Numbered from the stretch's first letter, positions 12,301 to 27,500 are shown. The stretch is 64,000 nt of DNA from Manduca sexta (GCF_014839805.1 NC_051134.1:14477170-14541169), one strand, 5' to 3'. Numbers and translations are program-made. Notes: generated by a model from the sequence alone, not told the origin.

Positions 12301-15289
12301 ATCTATATATAACTTTAACGTAATTAATTTTGAGTTGTTTTTTAAACGCACGTTCCAAAATTCGCGGACTTTACAATGTTAGAAAACTTGGCATTAGTTC
12401 AAAGATCATTAATAGTCCAAATGCTATTGTTTGGACTTAGCGGAGGGAAAAATAAATAGTCTTTTATTGATGGTTATAAGATTTATTGAGCATAGTTACG
12501 ACTGTTCTGGTGACGTCATTTTTACGTCACATACGAAGTCAGCTGGTTTCTGATTCACTATGCCACACGTTATTTTGACAGTTCGTAACATGCACGTAAC
12601 GCACCGCGTGGCGCAAAACTACAGAAATTTTCATACAGAATACCATTCAACGTTAAATTCACAGAGATAACGTAACGCACCAATGTTACGAGTTTACATA
12701 TGATAGAGAATAATGCCCCCTGGTCGTCTTTGATATTTAGTGGCTTCAGTTAGTTATACCTTCAACAGCCAGACATAAGACCGATATTTGTAAATCATAA
12801 ATTTACTCATATGCCAATTAAGCAGTTCTCTATGTTTCTCACCCAGTAGGTAAACGCAGATGAATATGTATTATCGACGGTGTTCTTTCATCCAAAGAGA
12901 ACAAGGAAACATAAACTTTCGTTCTAGCCGTCATCCTTAACAGAGTGTAAAAGGAAAAGTAAACAATTTGAAAACAGCAAAGTGTCGTCACACTCTCGGT
13001 CATATGCGAAGTGTATTAACGTTTGAGATCAAAGATTGAAACGTGCGCCCATTACTTGTCACAATTTACGACTTTTATCATAAACACGTATGAATCTAAT
13101 GAAATGGAATAATAAAATAATCATAATAAACATAAATAGTAAGTAAAAACATGGTTGGAAATAAAACTTATTCAAATGAACATTATAAAAAATTATATTA
13201 TTGTTTTATCTCCTTAATATTCCTAAGTACCTAAAGACGTAATAAGAGTGAAAATCCCGACAAATGTTTCCCGACTCGTTATCACCTTTTCGCAGCATAG
13301 TTTCGCAAACTCCTAAGAATATTACAAAGATAATATTATTACCACTCGAAAAAACCTTTTAGCTGTATCAAAACTAGACGGCGTGCGTTATAGTAACTGG
13401 TATTGTTCAGTTTTCATTCACGTTGGTAAACACCAAAAGACTAACGTTAGCTTGAAAGAAAATCGTTTTGAATTGAGAGCAGAGCACAAAGGAATGGTCC
13501 TGCTTGGGAAATAATGACGAATTTGTAATTCACTAAAGTTGCTGTGTTGTTGGCATTTTGTTGCTATCAGACAGGCTTTAACTTAAAGTATGTTTTGGCT
13601 TTGATCTATATAGTTGCAGAGTACAAACGAATAGACATGAATACGACTATGTAAACAGCTTATTCGTATATATTCGATACTCATAATTCGTAGTCATATT
13701 TATCCGTCAAGTTAATCGGCGAATTATTCGCCAATAGTCTTAATGAGACAGTAGACTTTAGGGCGTCCACGTAAGTTTGGTTTTAGAAATCTAACTCTCT
13801 ATATTCTGATTGAGCTATCGTCTCTTGCAAATTACATTAATTTATTTACTAACCAAAGGTTTACTTAATAACGTAACCAAATGACTAAAATATCGTCATT
13901 AAAAACTCTCCTGCAAGTACGCTTAAAACATATACAATAGGAATATATTACCAAATTTGTTCCCTGCTGTGTTCTGGTAATAGATTTGAGTAAAAACTGT
14001 ATCAAGCTATGATTGAACGACGATGGGACCAACGGGACGTCGGACGTTGAACCCCGTCTTGTTTCCACATCGGCGCTTCCGCAACTAAACTCACCTGCTT
14101 AAGGTGTGACCAGACATATTGAAGTAACTGAGATGTTGTTGGTAATGTAAAGAAGTCTTTATTGACAGTAATTTAGAGTCCTATTGGAAACATAGAAAAA
14201 AGCATCTTAACAGTAGATATTAATGATAGTACTTTAAAACGGCATTTTATTGTTAATTATAGAAACCTGTTCGAACTTAAAGGACCAAAAACCTATGAGT
14301 TTGGATTATGGATGGAGTACTTAGAATTTTGCGCCAACAAAATGGTAATGTAAATAATTTAATAAAAATTGAAGAGAGCATGTAATTCGATCTATCAAAT
14401 TAGTTATAAGAAAAAGCGTGGACGAAATACAGTTTTTAGACGCCGGTTTTTATTAGTCAATGATACTTTTTGTATTCGATATGTTTAAATTACATTTTTT
14501 ATATTAAACAAAACCCACGGATATTATGAAACACAGCATCAAATATCACGATTTTTTCAACCGCATACATTAGACATATAAAAAAATCTATCAAGATTTT
14601 GATTTATCTAACGTATAAACAACTTTAGTACATGAACGTTAATAATACTAGATAGCAACTACCTACTTAGAATAGAATGTGCACTACAAAAAGAAAAAGT
14701 AAATCAGTCTGACCAGCCCGTAAGCAAATCCAGTTTGAAACCACAAAGGTATTTGCCAAAGTTTCCGGTCTGGTCTAACGGGTACCGATGTGTGTGCGTA
14801 CAGAATTATAATTTATCGACTAATTTTCTGGATTGAAATAGGAAACTAAATAATGACAATTCGATACGTGGATTCCTATCTTTTAACAGATTATGTAGCT
14901 CTAATGATTTACTTACTGATAAGATCTTTAATAAATTTTATTTATTTTCTTTGTTAGTAGATTGGTACGATGCAATGAATCCTCGCTATAATGAATATTT
15001 ACCTTTAAATGTCTTTCTAACTATTAGCATAGTAGATCAGTGACCATATATACTATTGTCGCTGCAATACGTGCACGAAACCTATGACTTATGCTTGACT
15101 TGCTTGTGAATGACGTAATTCACACAAAATGTGATAATATGACACTTTTTTACATAACATAAAAAAACGCAAACTGGCGCCGCGACAGTATTTAGTTATT
15201 ATCTAATATCACAAGTGCATACGGTACTTAATATTCATGTTTCAAATAGTATATTTCAATAGTGTGTAAAATCCTTACATATTTTAAAA

Positions 15290-15495
15290 CGAAGGCTCCA
15301 GCTGCGTCTGTCTGTCTGAACACCAAAAACGACCAAACAGATTTCGATAAAATTTAGAATGGAGATAGTCGAGGGAAAGTTAAGACCCTGGACCGAACTT
15401 AGAACATTTTATCCCGGAAAAATATATACCAGTACTTTTACCCAGACAAAACTGATACACGCGAGCGAACCGAGAGCAAAAGCTAGGATAGTACA
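15290..15495 (+). repeat. Dispersed repeat, same broad family as 9130-9330
   Basis: It starts with CGAAGGCTCCAGCTGCGTCTGT and contains AACAGATTTCGAT, TATCCCGGAAAAAT and an end CACGCGAGCGAACCGAGAGC followed by AAAAGCTAG. The 'gcgagcgaa..gcaaaagct' end is a degraded form of the common lepidopteran 'gcgggcgaagccgcgggcaaaagctagt' terminus. Assignment rests on family knowledge, not an alignment. Confidence 0.5.
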
Positions 15496-18400
15496 AAACG
15501 AATTAGTTTTTATTCCCATATTAGTGTAGCCTCGAAATTAAGAAAATACCAAAGCAACTTACAACGGACAAGTCTCTTCTATTTTTACAACCCAAATACT
15601 AAGGAAATAATACCATCATTCAGGCACCAACGATTGGAAACATCACGCATCAGAAAAAATATCATCGAACGATTTACTATCAACGGAACCGCACATTGTC
15701 ATTCAAAGACCATAGAAAGTTCCGCACAGAAAAAGCAATCGGAATAACCATCGTATTTGTATTCAGAATGAACCCATCTAATTACGAATCCGCTTCCTTA
15801 TTGTGGCGGTATACTTTCGATAAACAACCTCTACGAAGATCTGCCTTTTATTTCCACGACCTAGTTACCTTATGCTATCAAAAGGCTCGGATTCTTGTCG
15901 ACTGTCAGACTCAGGTCATAATGAACGTAAATGATAGCGAAATAAGGCTATAGTCAGGATTTTTTACTCAATAAGCATTTAGCATTCTATTCAAGTATGA
16001 AGCGTACTTCGTTATGTTTTTTATTATCAGTTTTTTTTTTTTACAAACAACACAGTATTATTGATGAATTTGTGAAACTATGTAAATTCCAATTTTATAA
16101 ATCATAATATTGTTTTGATATAAATACCAATAAGATTCAAGTAACCTTTCTCTACTGTTTTCCCAGCTATAAAGTCTATAAATATTCTACATAGTTCCAT
16201 TGTTTCCTCATGGCATCCTACGCACATTTTCATATGAATATAACACTGGCCGTGAAATAGTAACTGCCACGCATTTCCTACACATCTTAATATATAACTT
16301 AAAGGGAAGGGTTAGATAACAAGGAAACAAGAAGTCTCATACATGATCATTTTAATTTCTTTGTGGCAATCTTCAGCTGATACCATCGTTAGTCAGCAAA
16401 AATTGACAGCAGATTCGCCATCACAAAGTTGAGGACGCTTGAAATTACGAGAGTGATACTTTACTTTGTGCTGAAAAGCGTTGGTGGGCACGTTAAATGA
16501 CACATTTGCAATAAATTCACCTGCAGATACGATTCTTTGCTTAGTAATCCATCTGGCTACCTATCTCAGATTTCCTACAATTTCCAGGATTTAGAGAGTT
16601 TAAATTTTGAACGATTTAATACCAGATATGCTGCTAAGTACGTATTTTTAGATCGCTTGAGGCTTTATGTTGGTTCTTATTTTTAATATTATCAATAAAT
16701 AACTATAATTTAAACTTTTCTCAACTTCATAATGTTGTTGAAAATATGTTGTTAAATTATTAATGATTATAATATGCAAACACATTTAAATGAGATGAAT
16801 GTATTTTCATATCATTAATCTTGATCTGCTATCGCGGCATAAATTTCCGTAATGGCATACAATATGGCCTGTAATTGGTCGGCTGCATTGTCAATACGTG
16901 ATATCAATCTTAGTAGATAAACTAGTTCACTTAGCAGAGTTACTTGTGCATTCCTATCATACCTAAGACATACAATCGCATTTAACATTCACTTAAATTC
17001 CTTCACTAATATCTATTGATCAAAGTTCATTATCTGTTGATAATCTCTCAATCAATATCATTATTGCAATCCGGATGAGTTACTATAATTCACTCAATTA
17101 ATGATTCTCTTGTTTATTCATCAAAAGGAACTTCAATCTCTACTGGCACTATGTCCGAAAGTCGTAACATATTATTATCCTCATTAGAACCAGTAATTAC
17201 TACTTCTTCCGACTACTCTTGTTAAACAATATGATCTATATTTATAACTATTTTATCTACCAAATTATATTATAAATTTATCCAGATTATTAATAAGGAT
17301 CTATTGTAAATAATAGATTATTTCAGCTTATTTTTGGGTGGAACTTTAAGTTGATGAGATTCGGTATTAACTTCATAAAAAACAGAATCTAAAGAAATAT
17401 CATCATTCTTTACATAAATATAGTAAGATAAAAACTTCCTCTCATTCAGTCTGAGTTATTTCTAGAGTTAATACGTCCCGCGCGTAATCCTCTTAAGATC
17501 TATTTTAGTCTCAAGTGTTCCCGCAATGATATGTTTATTAAGAGTCATCTCTGTTAAGGAATTAACGGTTGATCTGCATCAACAGTGGTGTCGGTGTTGA
17601 ACGGTAATCAGGAAGCACCTCGTACAAACAACTGCGATCATTGAATTGTTAAGGCCTCGGTAAATTTTTTTTGGCTATTATTACGAAGATTAGCCTTTTC
17701 TTGGATATTTTTACGTACCGGTAGTTTAGAGCATTCTGTCCGTTTTGATGGTTATAGTTGTCATCAGATGACCCACCTGACCACCTCGTTACCTCACTGC
17801 TCACCCACCTGCTCTGTTTGAAGAAAATATTATTCAGAATATAATTAAGCTACTTACATGATGTAAATTAGTATTAAGATGATACAATACAATGTTCACG
17901 ACAGTTCAATAAACTATTATCATGTTCAAAAGCGTCTTGCTTTTCATCACCTAAAACGAATAAAATCATAAAAAATATCAAACTAACGTGAAGATAATAG
18001 AAAGCCGGCAAATTGGAAGCCAAATTTCAAACCGCATTTAAGGCCGAAAGTTTCGACGCTATGTAGGCAATTATTTCTTAATTTACCCCTTTTATCGTAA
18101 GCTTTACTCCCAAGGCGCCATACTTAGACTATAATATCTATGTAGGTAAGAACGAACTTTGTCAGACTACGGTCAAGTCGTAGCTGGGGTTCATTTACCT
18201 AAAATATAACCTAAAAGATCATTCCAATTACGCACTTGAAAAGTTACAGGTCATAAAACTACATCAATCTGAAACGAATCATTTAATAATGCCTTTATGA
18301 AACGAGCATTTGACTTTTTGCGTAAGTCGTTGATTTTAATTAAGTACATTACTTTGATTTTAATTTTGATATCTTTAACTTACTAAATAATTGGATTACT

Positions 18401-18782
18401 AGGTCCTCATAGTTGTTTGTTTATAAGTTAGAATAGTAAACCGCTACTGAAATCTGACGTCAGCTGTTACCTAACAGTTTTAAAATTTAATAAGTATTTT
18501 AATCAGCCAATATTTCACAAGAATGAGCCAAGTGCGTCACTCGCCAGTTTTTTTTCTGCGCCTTAACGGATATCTATAGTTTGAGGTTATGTAGGATGTT
18601 TCAGTTAGCCGCGTCCTCTCATCACTCAATTGTGTGGGGGACGGGTGACTATTTTCGACTCGACTGTGCGGTGTAATGACTGAATTGCCCCCCTGCGTCT
18701 GCCAGAATGTGCTTCCAGAAATAAATCACCGCGTGTGACGTGATATTCTCGCCTTCTGGAGTCTCTTGCATTGTTTCAATTT

Positions 18783-18823
18783 AAACACGCCGGTCAAAAC
18801 AATACGTTTTGACCGGCGTGTTT
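18783..18823. repeat. Perfect 18-bp hairpin with a 5-nt loop
   Basis: The left arm AAACACGCCGGTCAAAAC (18783-18800) and right arm GTTTTGACCGGCGTGTTT (18806-18823) are exact reverse complements around AATAC. Pairing can extend outwards with one extra base. The arms are GC-richer than the surrounding sequence. It lies about 100 bp downstream of a short GC-rich island (18600-18770). It could be the remnant of a palindromic mobile element or a structured RNA element; the sequence alone does not decide. Confidence 0.75.
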
Positions 18824-21350
18824 TAATCACGCTATTTGAGTTTGTCAAATGCTAGAATGTTATTAGTATATTTAATAGATTAACGGACAGATCTACATCC
18901 CTATTTTTAAAAAAATATGAATAATTTAGATGCAATTTCTTTAACATTATGTTACACGCGAACTATAAATCACTGCTGTTAACTACAAAATATAATAATA
19001 ATAAATTACTGGCAAATTTTTAGTATACTTAAGGAGTTATCATTATTCATATTAAACTTAAACAAATAAAATATTTTATAGTTTTCATAACAAATTACGT
19101 CCCATTAAACAAAATCCATCAAAGCCAATTGCATAGATTTAGCTCCAAAGCAATTAAAGTTGGCTAAAAACTTAAACGCCAGAGATTTATTGTGCAGAAC
19201 ATAAAACATTTTCTTAAAACCATTAAATTGTTCTCACAACTTTCTGTAACCTAAATAATTAACTGCATTCTGAACTTCTACAATGGAATTGTTAAGTGCT
19301 TAGTTATTTGCGGTATTGGGGAAGTTATTTTTTCTTTATTTTCAAAACTAGCATATGTCCGCGGCTTCATCAGCATAATAAAATCATTTTTTGGTATAAA
19401 AAATGTCCCGACGTAAAAAGTAGCATTTAGTACTCAGGTGTAATGTAGTTAAAAATTCAAAATCGGTTTAGTAGTTCCTGAGATCAAAAAACAAACAAAA
19501 GAAATCAGACTTTATATATTAGTATAGATTCAATTAAATTTAGATAGGTATTGTAGTCAATTTGTAATCTTCATTAAGCAACTAGAAATGCATACTCGCT
19601 TTACAATATCGTTCGGTGCTTAATAATTGGTAAAAGAACGTTGCCAAGTCCATTTTTACGTAGAAAACATTCTTCTATTTAACATTCACTGCCCACACAC
19701 TTATCACTAAGAGTGTATAACGTATTTCAGACTATATTTTACAAAGTAAATCTGCAACCCGCAATATATATTATACCAACAAATCCCTAGAAATATTTCC
19801 TCTGGTATCGCCCACAATTTTGTAAAATACATTTTTAACATTAAATTACTATACAGGCTTCTTCATGATTCTGTTCATTCTTTGTACTTTCTTATGGCTT
19901 TATTGTTAGTTTCTGTTTAGAAGGCATTGTATATTTTTGAGTTCAAAATAATTTATGAACGTAAACAGTTGTCCAATTTCATTTGATTTACAATGCATAA
20001 TTTTAAAGAACAATGAACATGAGGAAATAAATAATACACTTACACAAACACTTCATGCGTTAACCCCCAAAGAAGTAGGAAGAGGTACAGTCAAGACATC
20101 TACTTTTCGCCAAGTATGTTCCGTCCTACATTGTGATTGAAAACGAGGTTTATCCCCATATCGGGATATAAATCGCATAAAAATACATTAGAAAACTATT
20201 ACAAAATGTCCACCCTACAATACCAATGAATTCATCCATTACTAACATTAACTCACTTTCGATGAGCAGTAGACATTTTACGAAAGCCTCATTAAACTCA
20301 CACGTGACGTGAAACCAACAACACATAAGACTCACAATGGCACGGCTCGTTCACGGTCAGTGGATCAGAAACCTCGGTTAATTGACGCCGCCCGACCGGA
20401 ACCACCGTTATACCCGGCCATTCTTCACTTGTCATCACAAACACCAATGGAATTGGACAAAACGAACCGATTGAAAGCCGATGCCGCGCCGGAACGATAC
20501 GAAACGTATTTGATGTGTTCAATGAATTGTTATTTCGGTTGACAAGTTTATAGATGATTCTTGTTTGAATTTATCACGTTAATAAGCGTGTTTACCAATC
20601 TGAAAGATTGTATATCAAGAATGAAGTATTGCTTCTTAGTTTTCAAATAATTACAAACAAACCTTAGATCTAGATTTGGGAGATAACTCTTGCGCTAATT
20701 CTAATCCTATCTCAGCCTGGCTCTCGGCGCGTTTAGTCGTCCCCTTGAATATTCAACAGTAACATTTCAAATTCTAAGCTTAATAGTTTACATTTCTAAT
20801 GCATTCACAAATATTAAACTCCTTTAAAATTCAAATAATAAAGCTAACTTTAGAAATGTATAGTGTTTTATTAATTTACAAACTTGGGACCTTTCTTTCG
20901 CCCTAGACTAGAACAAAGATATAGGGAGGAAATAGGAAGCCACTATCGTAGATTCCCAAGAATGAAAAGAAATTTTACATCCTCGTATCAGTGTTTCACT
21001 AACAAAACTTTCCAATGCATAAACATATATTCCGCTGCTTTGTATGGTGTTTTAAGTTTACAACAGTTAATCAGATGCCATGTACGATAACAGCTCGCTG
21101 AAATCATCAATCACAATCACGACGTCGGTGCAAGTGATAACCGTCGTCAGATCTGATAAAACTGAGTTATGTCTCCCCTTTGATCCTTTGTCTCTGTCCC
21201 GCCTTTTTATACCCGTGATTAATTATCGTGATTTTTGCGTTCTTCTGTGAATTTCGTGAATAACCACAAATTACTTCGTGTAGTTAGTGTAGCATGTATA
21301 GTGATATTTTTTAGCTAAATAGTGTTCGACATGATGTGCGAAATGAATTT
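18824..21350. other. Non-coding stretch with a small GC-richer patch
   Basis: Apart from the repeat at 19335-19530, nothing is annotated with confidence. A patch at about 20335-20530 is GC-richer than its surroundings and open in one + frame (it includes PMELDKTNRLK..ERYET). This makes it a weak candidate for a first coding exon of the gene at 28769, but the available donor there (GTATTT) is poor. Confidence 0.3.
19335..19530 (+). repeat. Dispersed repeat ending in 'tatattagtatagat'
   Basis: It starts with AAAACTAGCATATGTCCGCGGCTTCATC, contains AAAATCGGTTTAGTAGTTCCTGAG, and ends CAGACTTTATATATTAGTATAGAT. The start, middle and end are recognisable as the widespread lepidopteran non-coding repeat also sampled at 9130 and 15290. 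This is the most complete copy in the window. It has no coding capacity. Confidence 0.6.
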
Positions 21351-21582
21351 GCTGGTGGTAGGATATATTTTATATCCACCTGGATGGCTACCATCGGACA
21401 CAAGGTGTTAAAACCCGCCATAAAGGCACACGTAAAGGTGTCGCGTTCCGGGATCAGCCTGTGTATATCCGATTCCAACAGGCCGGCATAATTGTTTTGA
21501 CTGCCGAGGGGTAATCATCTCTCGTCAGTCGACATTCTATTGGAGCCCATTCCATTTACTATCAGGTGCAGTAAAGTCACTA
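21351..21582 (+). repeat. LINE-like 3' tail repeat, copy 2 (longest)
   Basis: It begins at GCTGGTGGTAGGATATATTT and runs through ATCCACCTGGATGGCTACC, TTAAAACCCGCCAT and GTGTCGCGTTCCGGGATCAG to TTCCAACAGGCCGGCATAAT and the GGTAATCATCTCTCGTCAGT block. It ends near AGTAAAGTCACTATAAAAAG. It matches 58987-59224 inverted over nearly its whole length and 7671-7805 over its downstream half. No reverse transcriptase is present. Confidence 0.65.
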
Positions 21583-24500
21583 TAAAAAGATACTTTGTTA
21601 TTTCAAATTTCTAAAGAAAACAGTTACGATGATATTCTATTGCAAGAGTTTGAACAAATGTATACGATGTTCGATTGCGGCGCAATTCTGTTTTATGATC
21701 GGTTCGAACCTGTCCGCTTCAACCGTTTACTCTCAATTTTATTTTGCCATATGTACAAACACTGGCCGTTTCAACAACATATCCGTATTTCTGTTCCAAT
21801 CCGATCGTAATAAAATGTTTTTTTCTGTTGTCGAAATCAATTTCACCTCTGACTGAACAATATTTACAGTTATTTAAATAAAAAACCGACAATAGGCCAT
21901 TATCTGCTGTTACTGTTTTCAAAACATGTACCTAACCAGATACATTAAAAAGTATTCTAAACAAACATTGGACCATACATTCGCATCCGAAGTGCCTACG
22001 TCAGTCGATAGGCGCAGACATTTTACTAAAACGAAATCTCATCGCGCGTAATATTCTGGAAATAGGTTGAGTTTCTGGTCAATGAGGAATCGGGATGGTT
22101 GTATAAATCCATGGAGCGAGAGTTTAATATAATTGTGTGGGATTTGATGCGATCTAGTACCACATAAAACTGACATCAATGCAATGTTATAGTAAAATAT
22201 TTTATTAGTACAATTTTGTTACCTTTTAACATGCTGGCCCTAAACACGCAAATAATTTAGTGCTACATAAAAGGTCCTTTGAAACAAATTAATCTTGGAA
22301 TGTTAAGTAATACGACGATAAAAGTTATATTAATAGAAAAAAATTAATCAAAACAGAAATATGTACTCTTTATGGCCAATTAAACCATACTCTAACGCAA
22401 TAAAGAAATGAATTATTGCGAAACATTGTATTTCCTTGATTTATCTTAGTTATTATGTAACATTACTACCATATTTTTTTATCAAGTACCCATGTATTTA
22501 TAACCATAAAATTTGTGTTTAGTAGTAGTAAGTTAATAATATTAATTATAATCCTCAAACAATACAATTAATGCTCCATATATAGGTAGAAGTCAACCAT
22601 TCTAAATAATACATACTACTTAAAGAATTATATCCGTTAATGATTCAATTACAACAACCAACAAACCTCTATCAGACACGGAAGTGTTTTAAATTCAAAG
22701 TACGGACACTTAAAAATTGCATTCAGTTTGCCTACCTGTTTGATATATAGATAGTACATTTTTACATGTCCACAATAAATAAGTTATATAATAAAATTCG
22801 CGGCACTCGGTGGCACGAAAATGACGTGGAGGAAATGACGTTAGCTCTTTAAAATGGCGTCGTACAAACTCGGAATGTATTGTGATCCCAAATTAAGATA
22901 CGTTTTGTCATTCCGGCCCTAAATACTTGTCATATTCTATGGTAGGTGAATATAGTTCTTGGTAATCATAAAAATGCTTTGATGGTTGTCCTTGAGGCTT
23001 CTCCTGTTAATATTCGTATCAAATTTAAAGCATCAACACATAATAATTTATCACAAAACAATAAATGTCAATGATACTATATATTCATTATAATTAATTT
23101 ATTACATAGACAGTGTATTGTGTTATTATGTAAGTACATTTGAGTTGCCATTTTTGCAGCATGTATATGGAAAATGAAACTGTTTTTAAAACAAGTAACA
23201 CGTGTAACCCTGCTATACTAATTAGCTTAATTACTACTAGTAATTATTATTTCTTCATTGTTCCCGTAGATTGCACTACTATATCAAATAGAGTTACATT
23301 TGAAAATAGGTTACTAATTATGTCTACAAGCTTCCGCATAAATAAAATGACATCTTTAACATTAATGCAAACCTTATTTACTGAAAATGGTAAAATAAAA
23401 CTTGACTCATGTCCCGTATTCTATAACGACATATTACAACAAGGAAATCAATGTGACAGAAATTAATAAACGTCCATAAAATAGTACAATGGCCCGTAAT
23501 TAAACCGCACGGTGGTGCCAAAAACGCGTCACCAACGCCCGCGCGTCACGTTTTTTTTCACGTGTTACAGAAACTTTGATATTGACATGAATATTTGCTT
23601 CTCTGAAACTTTTTCAACTCATATCAAACCAATTTCCATGTCATGTAATATTACAAAAACCGATACGTTCATCGTTTTGAAAAATATCAGCCATAGTAAT
23701 TTTAGCGATATTCTACGCCATTACAGTGTTCTTCTAAGCTGGCCTAAATTTTAGCGCTAGCCAGATGTGCATTACAAACGCAATGGCATGAGCGGATGTT
23801 CAGGTCAAATTTAATTTTTGTTTTCTTTATCTAATCGATTTAAACATTAAACCGTGCAATGTGAAATACACCTTGCGGGCAAATTACGCAGTGCCTAAAA
23901 TATATAGAAGTCCACAGTACAAACGTACTCGAAGCTCTTGAAGACGCACTCTCCGTAAATCATATTTCATTGCACACCGATTTATGCAACGTTTCACATG
24001 TATGCCTTCCAAATTACCTTACACGCCAAAACACATATAAGCAGTTGTACCTGTCGATTTTATTCGCACTCTACCAAAACAGACCCAATTGGTGAATTAT
24101 TGCCGCATTCAAACATTCAAATTAAGTTCAGTTGTTTTAGATGACATTATAATAGCATATCATCTTCCATACGAGAGAGATTTTCACTTTCAAGACTTCC
24201 ATAGATTATGCTTGGAAAGAATATTATTTAGCTATACTCTATTTCGAATGCTGCGTTTAGAAGCAATATTTCGTGTAAAGTTTGCCGACCTGAACTACTT
24301 TAACGTAACTGCCGAGCATCACTCACGCCAACTAAAACGCGATCCAAACCTGTTTTAATTAACACGCGTATATCAATCGAAAATTATATTAGCTTTGAAG
24401 ATGTTTAGTCTAGCGAGACCCATTATACATTTCCAATTTCGTATCTTAAACATGTTTATAAATATCGGACATTCGATTTTATGGTTTTATATTTAAGAGC

Positions 24501-27500
24501 ACTCAAAAACCTGTTAAAGTTTCTGTTGACAAAATTATCGGGCGTTCGTAAGTGCCCATTGGTATAATGAATCTGAAAATAGATTTGTATATTCTAGAGG
24601 TAAGCGATTACTTTCGGGCACTTGTTTTTGATATTGTTTTGAAAGTATCAAACACCATAATAATAATTATGACAATCGATAAAATATGTATAAGAAAACA
24701 GCTTCAAAAATAAACAATAATAATATGACTATTGAAACTGAAATCATCAATTTTAACTCAAAAATTAACAATTCAATGCACAATATAATTATCAAAGAAC
24801 TCATGATGATTTCTGAGTACAAAAATGATCTACAATATATTTATTTCATTGATTCCACTTCAATCTAAAAGAGAAAATTATGTTACGCTTTTTGCCCATC
24901 ATATTTATCTCCGGAATTGAGTGAACTACTATAATTGCGTTTTCCTTTATTTTATTTAACGTCTAGACTATCAAATGTCATTTCTAATAAAACTGATTAA
25001 GACGTCCTGTCTCATTGCTTACTTATATTATGTGAGGAACGTACGTAGTTATAACTTTTCTGGTAGTCAGTGTTAAGGATATTTTTGGTAGTCTGCGCCA
25101 TTATATAGAGACTGCAAATATTTATTATTTCTCTATGTAATTAGTCGGTAAACTATTAATATTTGAAAATGTCACCACAAATTTTATAAAATCGATCGCA
25201 AGATATATCGATCATCGCTGTCATAATTATTCGAAATCAACATTTGTAGCCTGTTATAATAGTTAAACTTTAATCTTTAGATCAAATGGAAATACCGACC
25301 ACATTAGCTTATATCGAGGGTTTTATAATATGAAGATGCAGACATAATTGCATTTGAATAGAAAGTAAACAAATATGAATAAAATGTAAACTTAAATTAT
25401 AACTGCAGCAAGTAGCTGAATGAGGGTTCCCATTGTTGGCACAACGGGTATAATTCTTTGTTTGTTTTATTTTTTCTCCTTCTATCGTAAATGTTATACT
25501 GTTATTGTCCTAATAATAAAATGTTTCTTTATTCTCTTCTTTATATACAACGTTGTTATTTAACAAGCGTTTCCATCTTACACCATCTAAATCCAATATC
25601 AAATAAAACAAAATACGTGCAAAATACCGGTCTTGTTCAGCTTTAATAAAATCACAGGCCTAAAGCCAACCTCGAGTCTAAATCTTTGCCTTCGCGCCTG
25701 TTCCCGACTCTGAATAATAGAAATCCGTCCCTGAAGCAATTCTTGATCCGTGACATAATCTCCGACTCGTAAACTATTTATTGTTTGGGCATACTGTTGT
25801 TTTTATTTAACGAGTTTTCGCTTGTTTTCCAAACGATGCATCTGGTCACTGTTTACGAGCTGTTAGCGTCACGTTATACTGAACCGTAGCGGATTACCGG
25901 ACTTAACGTGTTTGCGGTATTTTTAGTACGCATTTAATAGTATTTAGACTATATAGTTTTTATTTTCTAGAAAAGTTTTATATACCAATTATTGAAGTGC
26001 CCTAGTTTTTAGCATATTAAATACGAGATAAGCCTTTCCCGTTACAAAAGTCCCAGAACACCGCTAGCACTATTTAAAAAAAAAACATTATTTCTCATGG
26101 GAACAAATATTCGAGATCAGAAGAAGCCTGCATGTTAATCTTTCTCATTTATATTAGTACTAAGATAAGATTTTCAAGCGATATAAATAACTTTAATAGC
26201 CTACTTCCGATTCGACGGGCTTTGGAACCAAAAAAATCCACAAACTACAACGCAAAACACGTAATCTTTATGTTACAATACTGACGTCTGCACACGATGT
26301 TTTCATTTTCTTATTACTGCCAAGCAATCCGTATTTCCTTGTATTGCCCTTGGCGAAGTTCATGTCCCTTTTATATTCCATTTTAATATTTTCCAGAATG
26401 CTTGGCCCCTTTCTTGCAATCGAGTTGAGATCTTTTTTCATATAGTTCATAAAACAGTACCAAAATTTCGCTTTGATAGTGGAATGAGATTTGCAATCGG
26501 TTATAGTTGCAACGACACTACCAGCATTTCTTATCTCAATATCAGCTCATCAATTAAAATTATTAACACAATGAATACTCATTTTCAGGCATTCATGGTC
26601 TATTAAATTCTTCCTTTAATTTGAATGTGTCATCCATTTGATGTCGGATTTTACCAAGAAATGGGAATTGAAGTGGTGAAATCACAATGATGTATCACGT
26701 AACTCTAATTTTACTCGGATCCAGTCATTACCCTTGTTACAATACTTGGCCGAAAGTAATTGCGATGTTCGATCGAAATTCCACTCTTTGGGATTAAACA
26801 TGAAATGAAGGTATCGACATTTACGCGCGAATTCCTATTTTAATTTTGAAATCCCAGTTGCTCGTCGACGTTCGAATTAAATTCATTACGTTCTTTTGGC
26901 TCGACAACAAAAATTATAATTAAATTAAATACGAAAAACGAAGGCGTATCGTAGGCATCACAAAGATAATCTAAATATGTATAAGATAAATAGATGAATA
27001 ATATTTTGCTCAATGAAAGTGCCAAAGAGCGTTGTCAGAGTGACATAAATATCGCGGACCCTGCTCACTCGCTGAACCCTCAAGGTTGAGCCAAGATTGT
27101 TATGTAGAAGTTTGCCGGCAATTAGCAATGTTTTAAATATACTTTGTTATTAGTCAACTGTTCTCTGCCCAGATGAAGCCCATAAAGGAAAGAGGATCCG
27201 ATAACAATATTTTAAAATACAAGGATTTATTGATATTATTGTTTAAACCCCTAAAATAATACATAAGGAAGATGCTTTTAACATCTCAACTGCAAAAGTA
27301 TATACAATCTACATAGGCTAGCAAAGTGATAATTAGTAAAAGTAGGTGCTCAAAAATTTTACGCACCAAAAAGAATGTCAAGTACTTGATATAAATTTGC
27401 ATAAGTATTTTCTAAATTCATTTAAATAAAATCATGAATACTCGTACATTTTGTCTTACATTCACGCCAAAGACGATTGCCAAAACAGATTCGTTTAACA

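Larger units (their letters stand above)
8564..18782. other. Non-coding stretch with scattered dispersed repeats
   Basis: No gene is supported over this span. Pieces of the dispersed 'cgcggcttcg' repeat occur at about 9130-9330 (it contains CCAAATTTCATCCAAATCCG) and 15290-15495. Short open frames (for example 9916-10110, 11173-11424, 15696-15953) show no domain and have ordinary AT-rich composition. The rest shows no recognisable structure. Confidence 0.4.

Noticed and set aside
22856..22925. ATGGCGTCGTAC start with a good sequence context.
   Set aside because: The frame stops after about 22 codons and no in-phase donor links it to a known exon.
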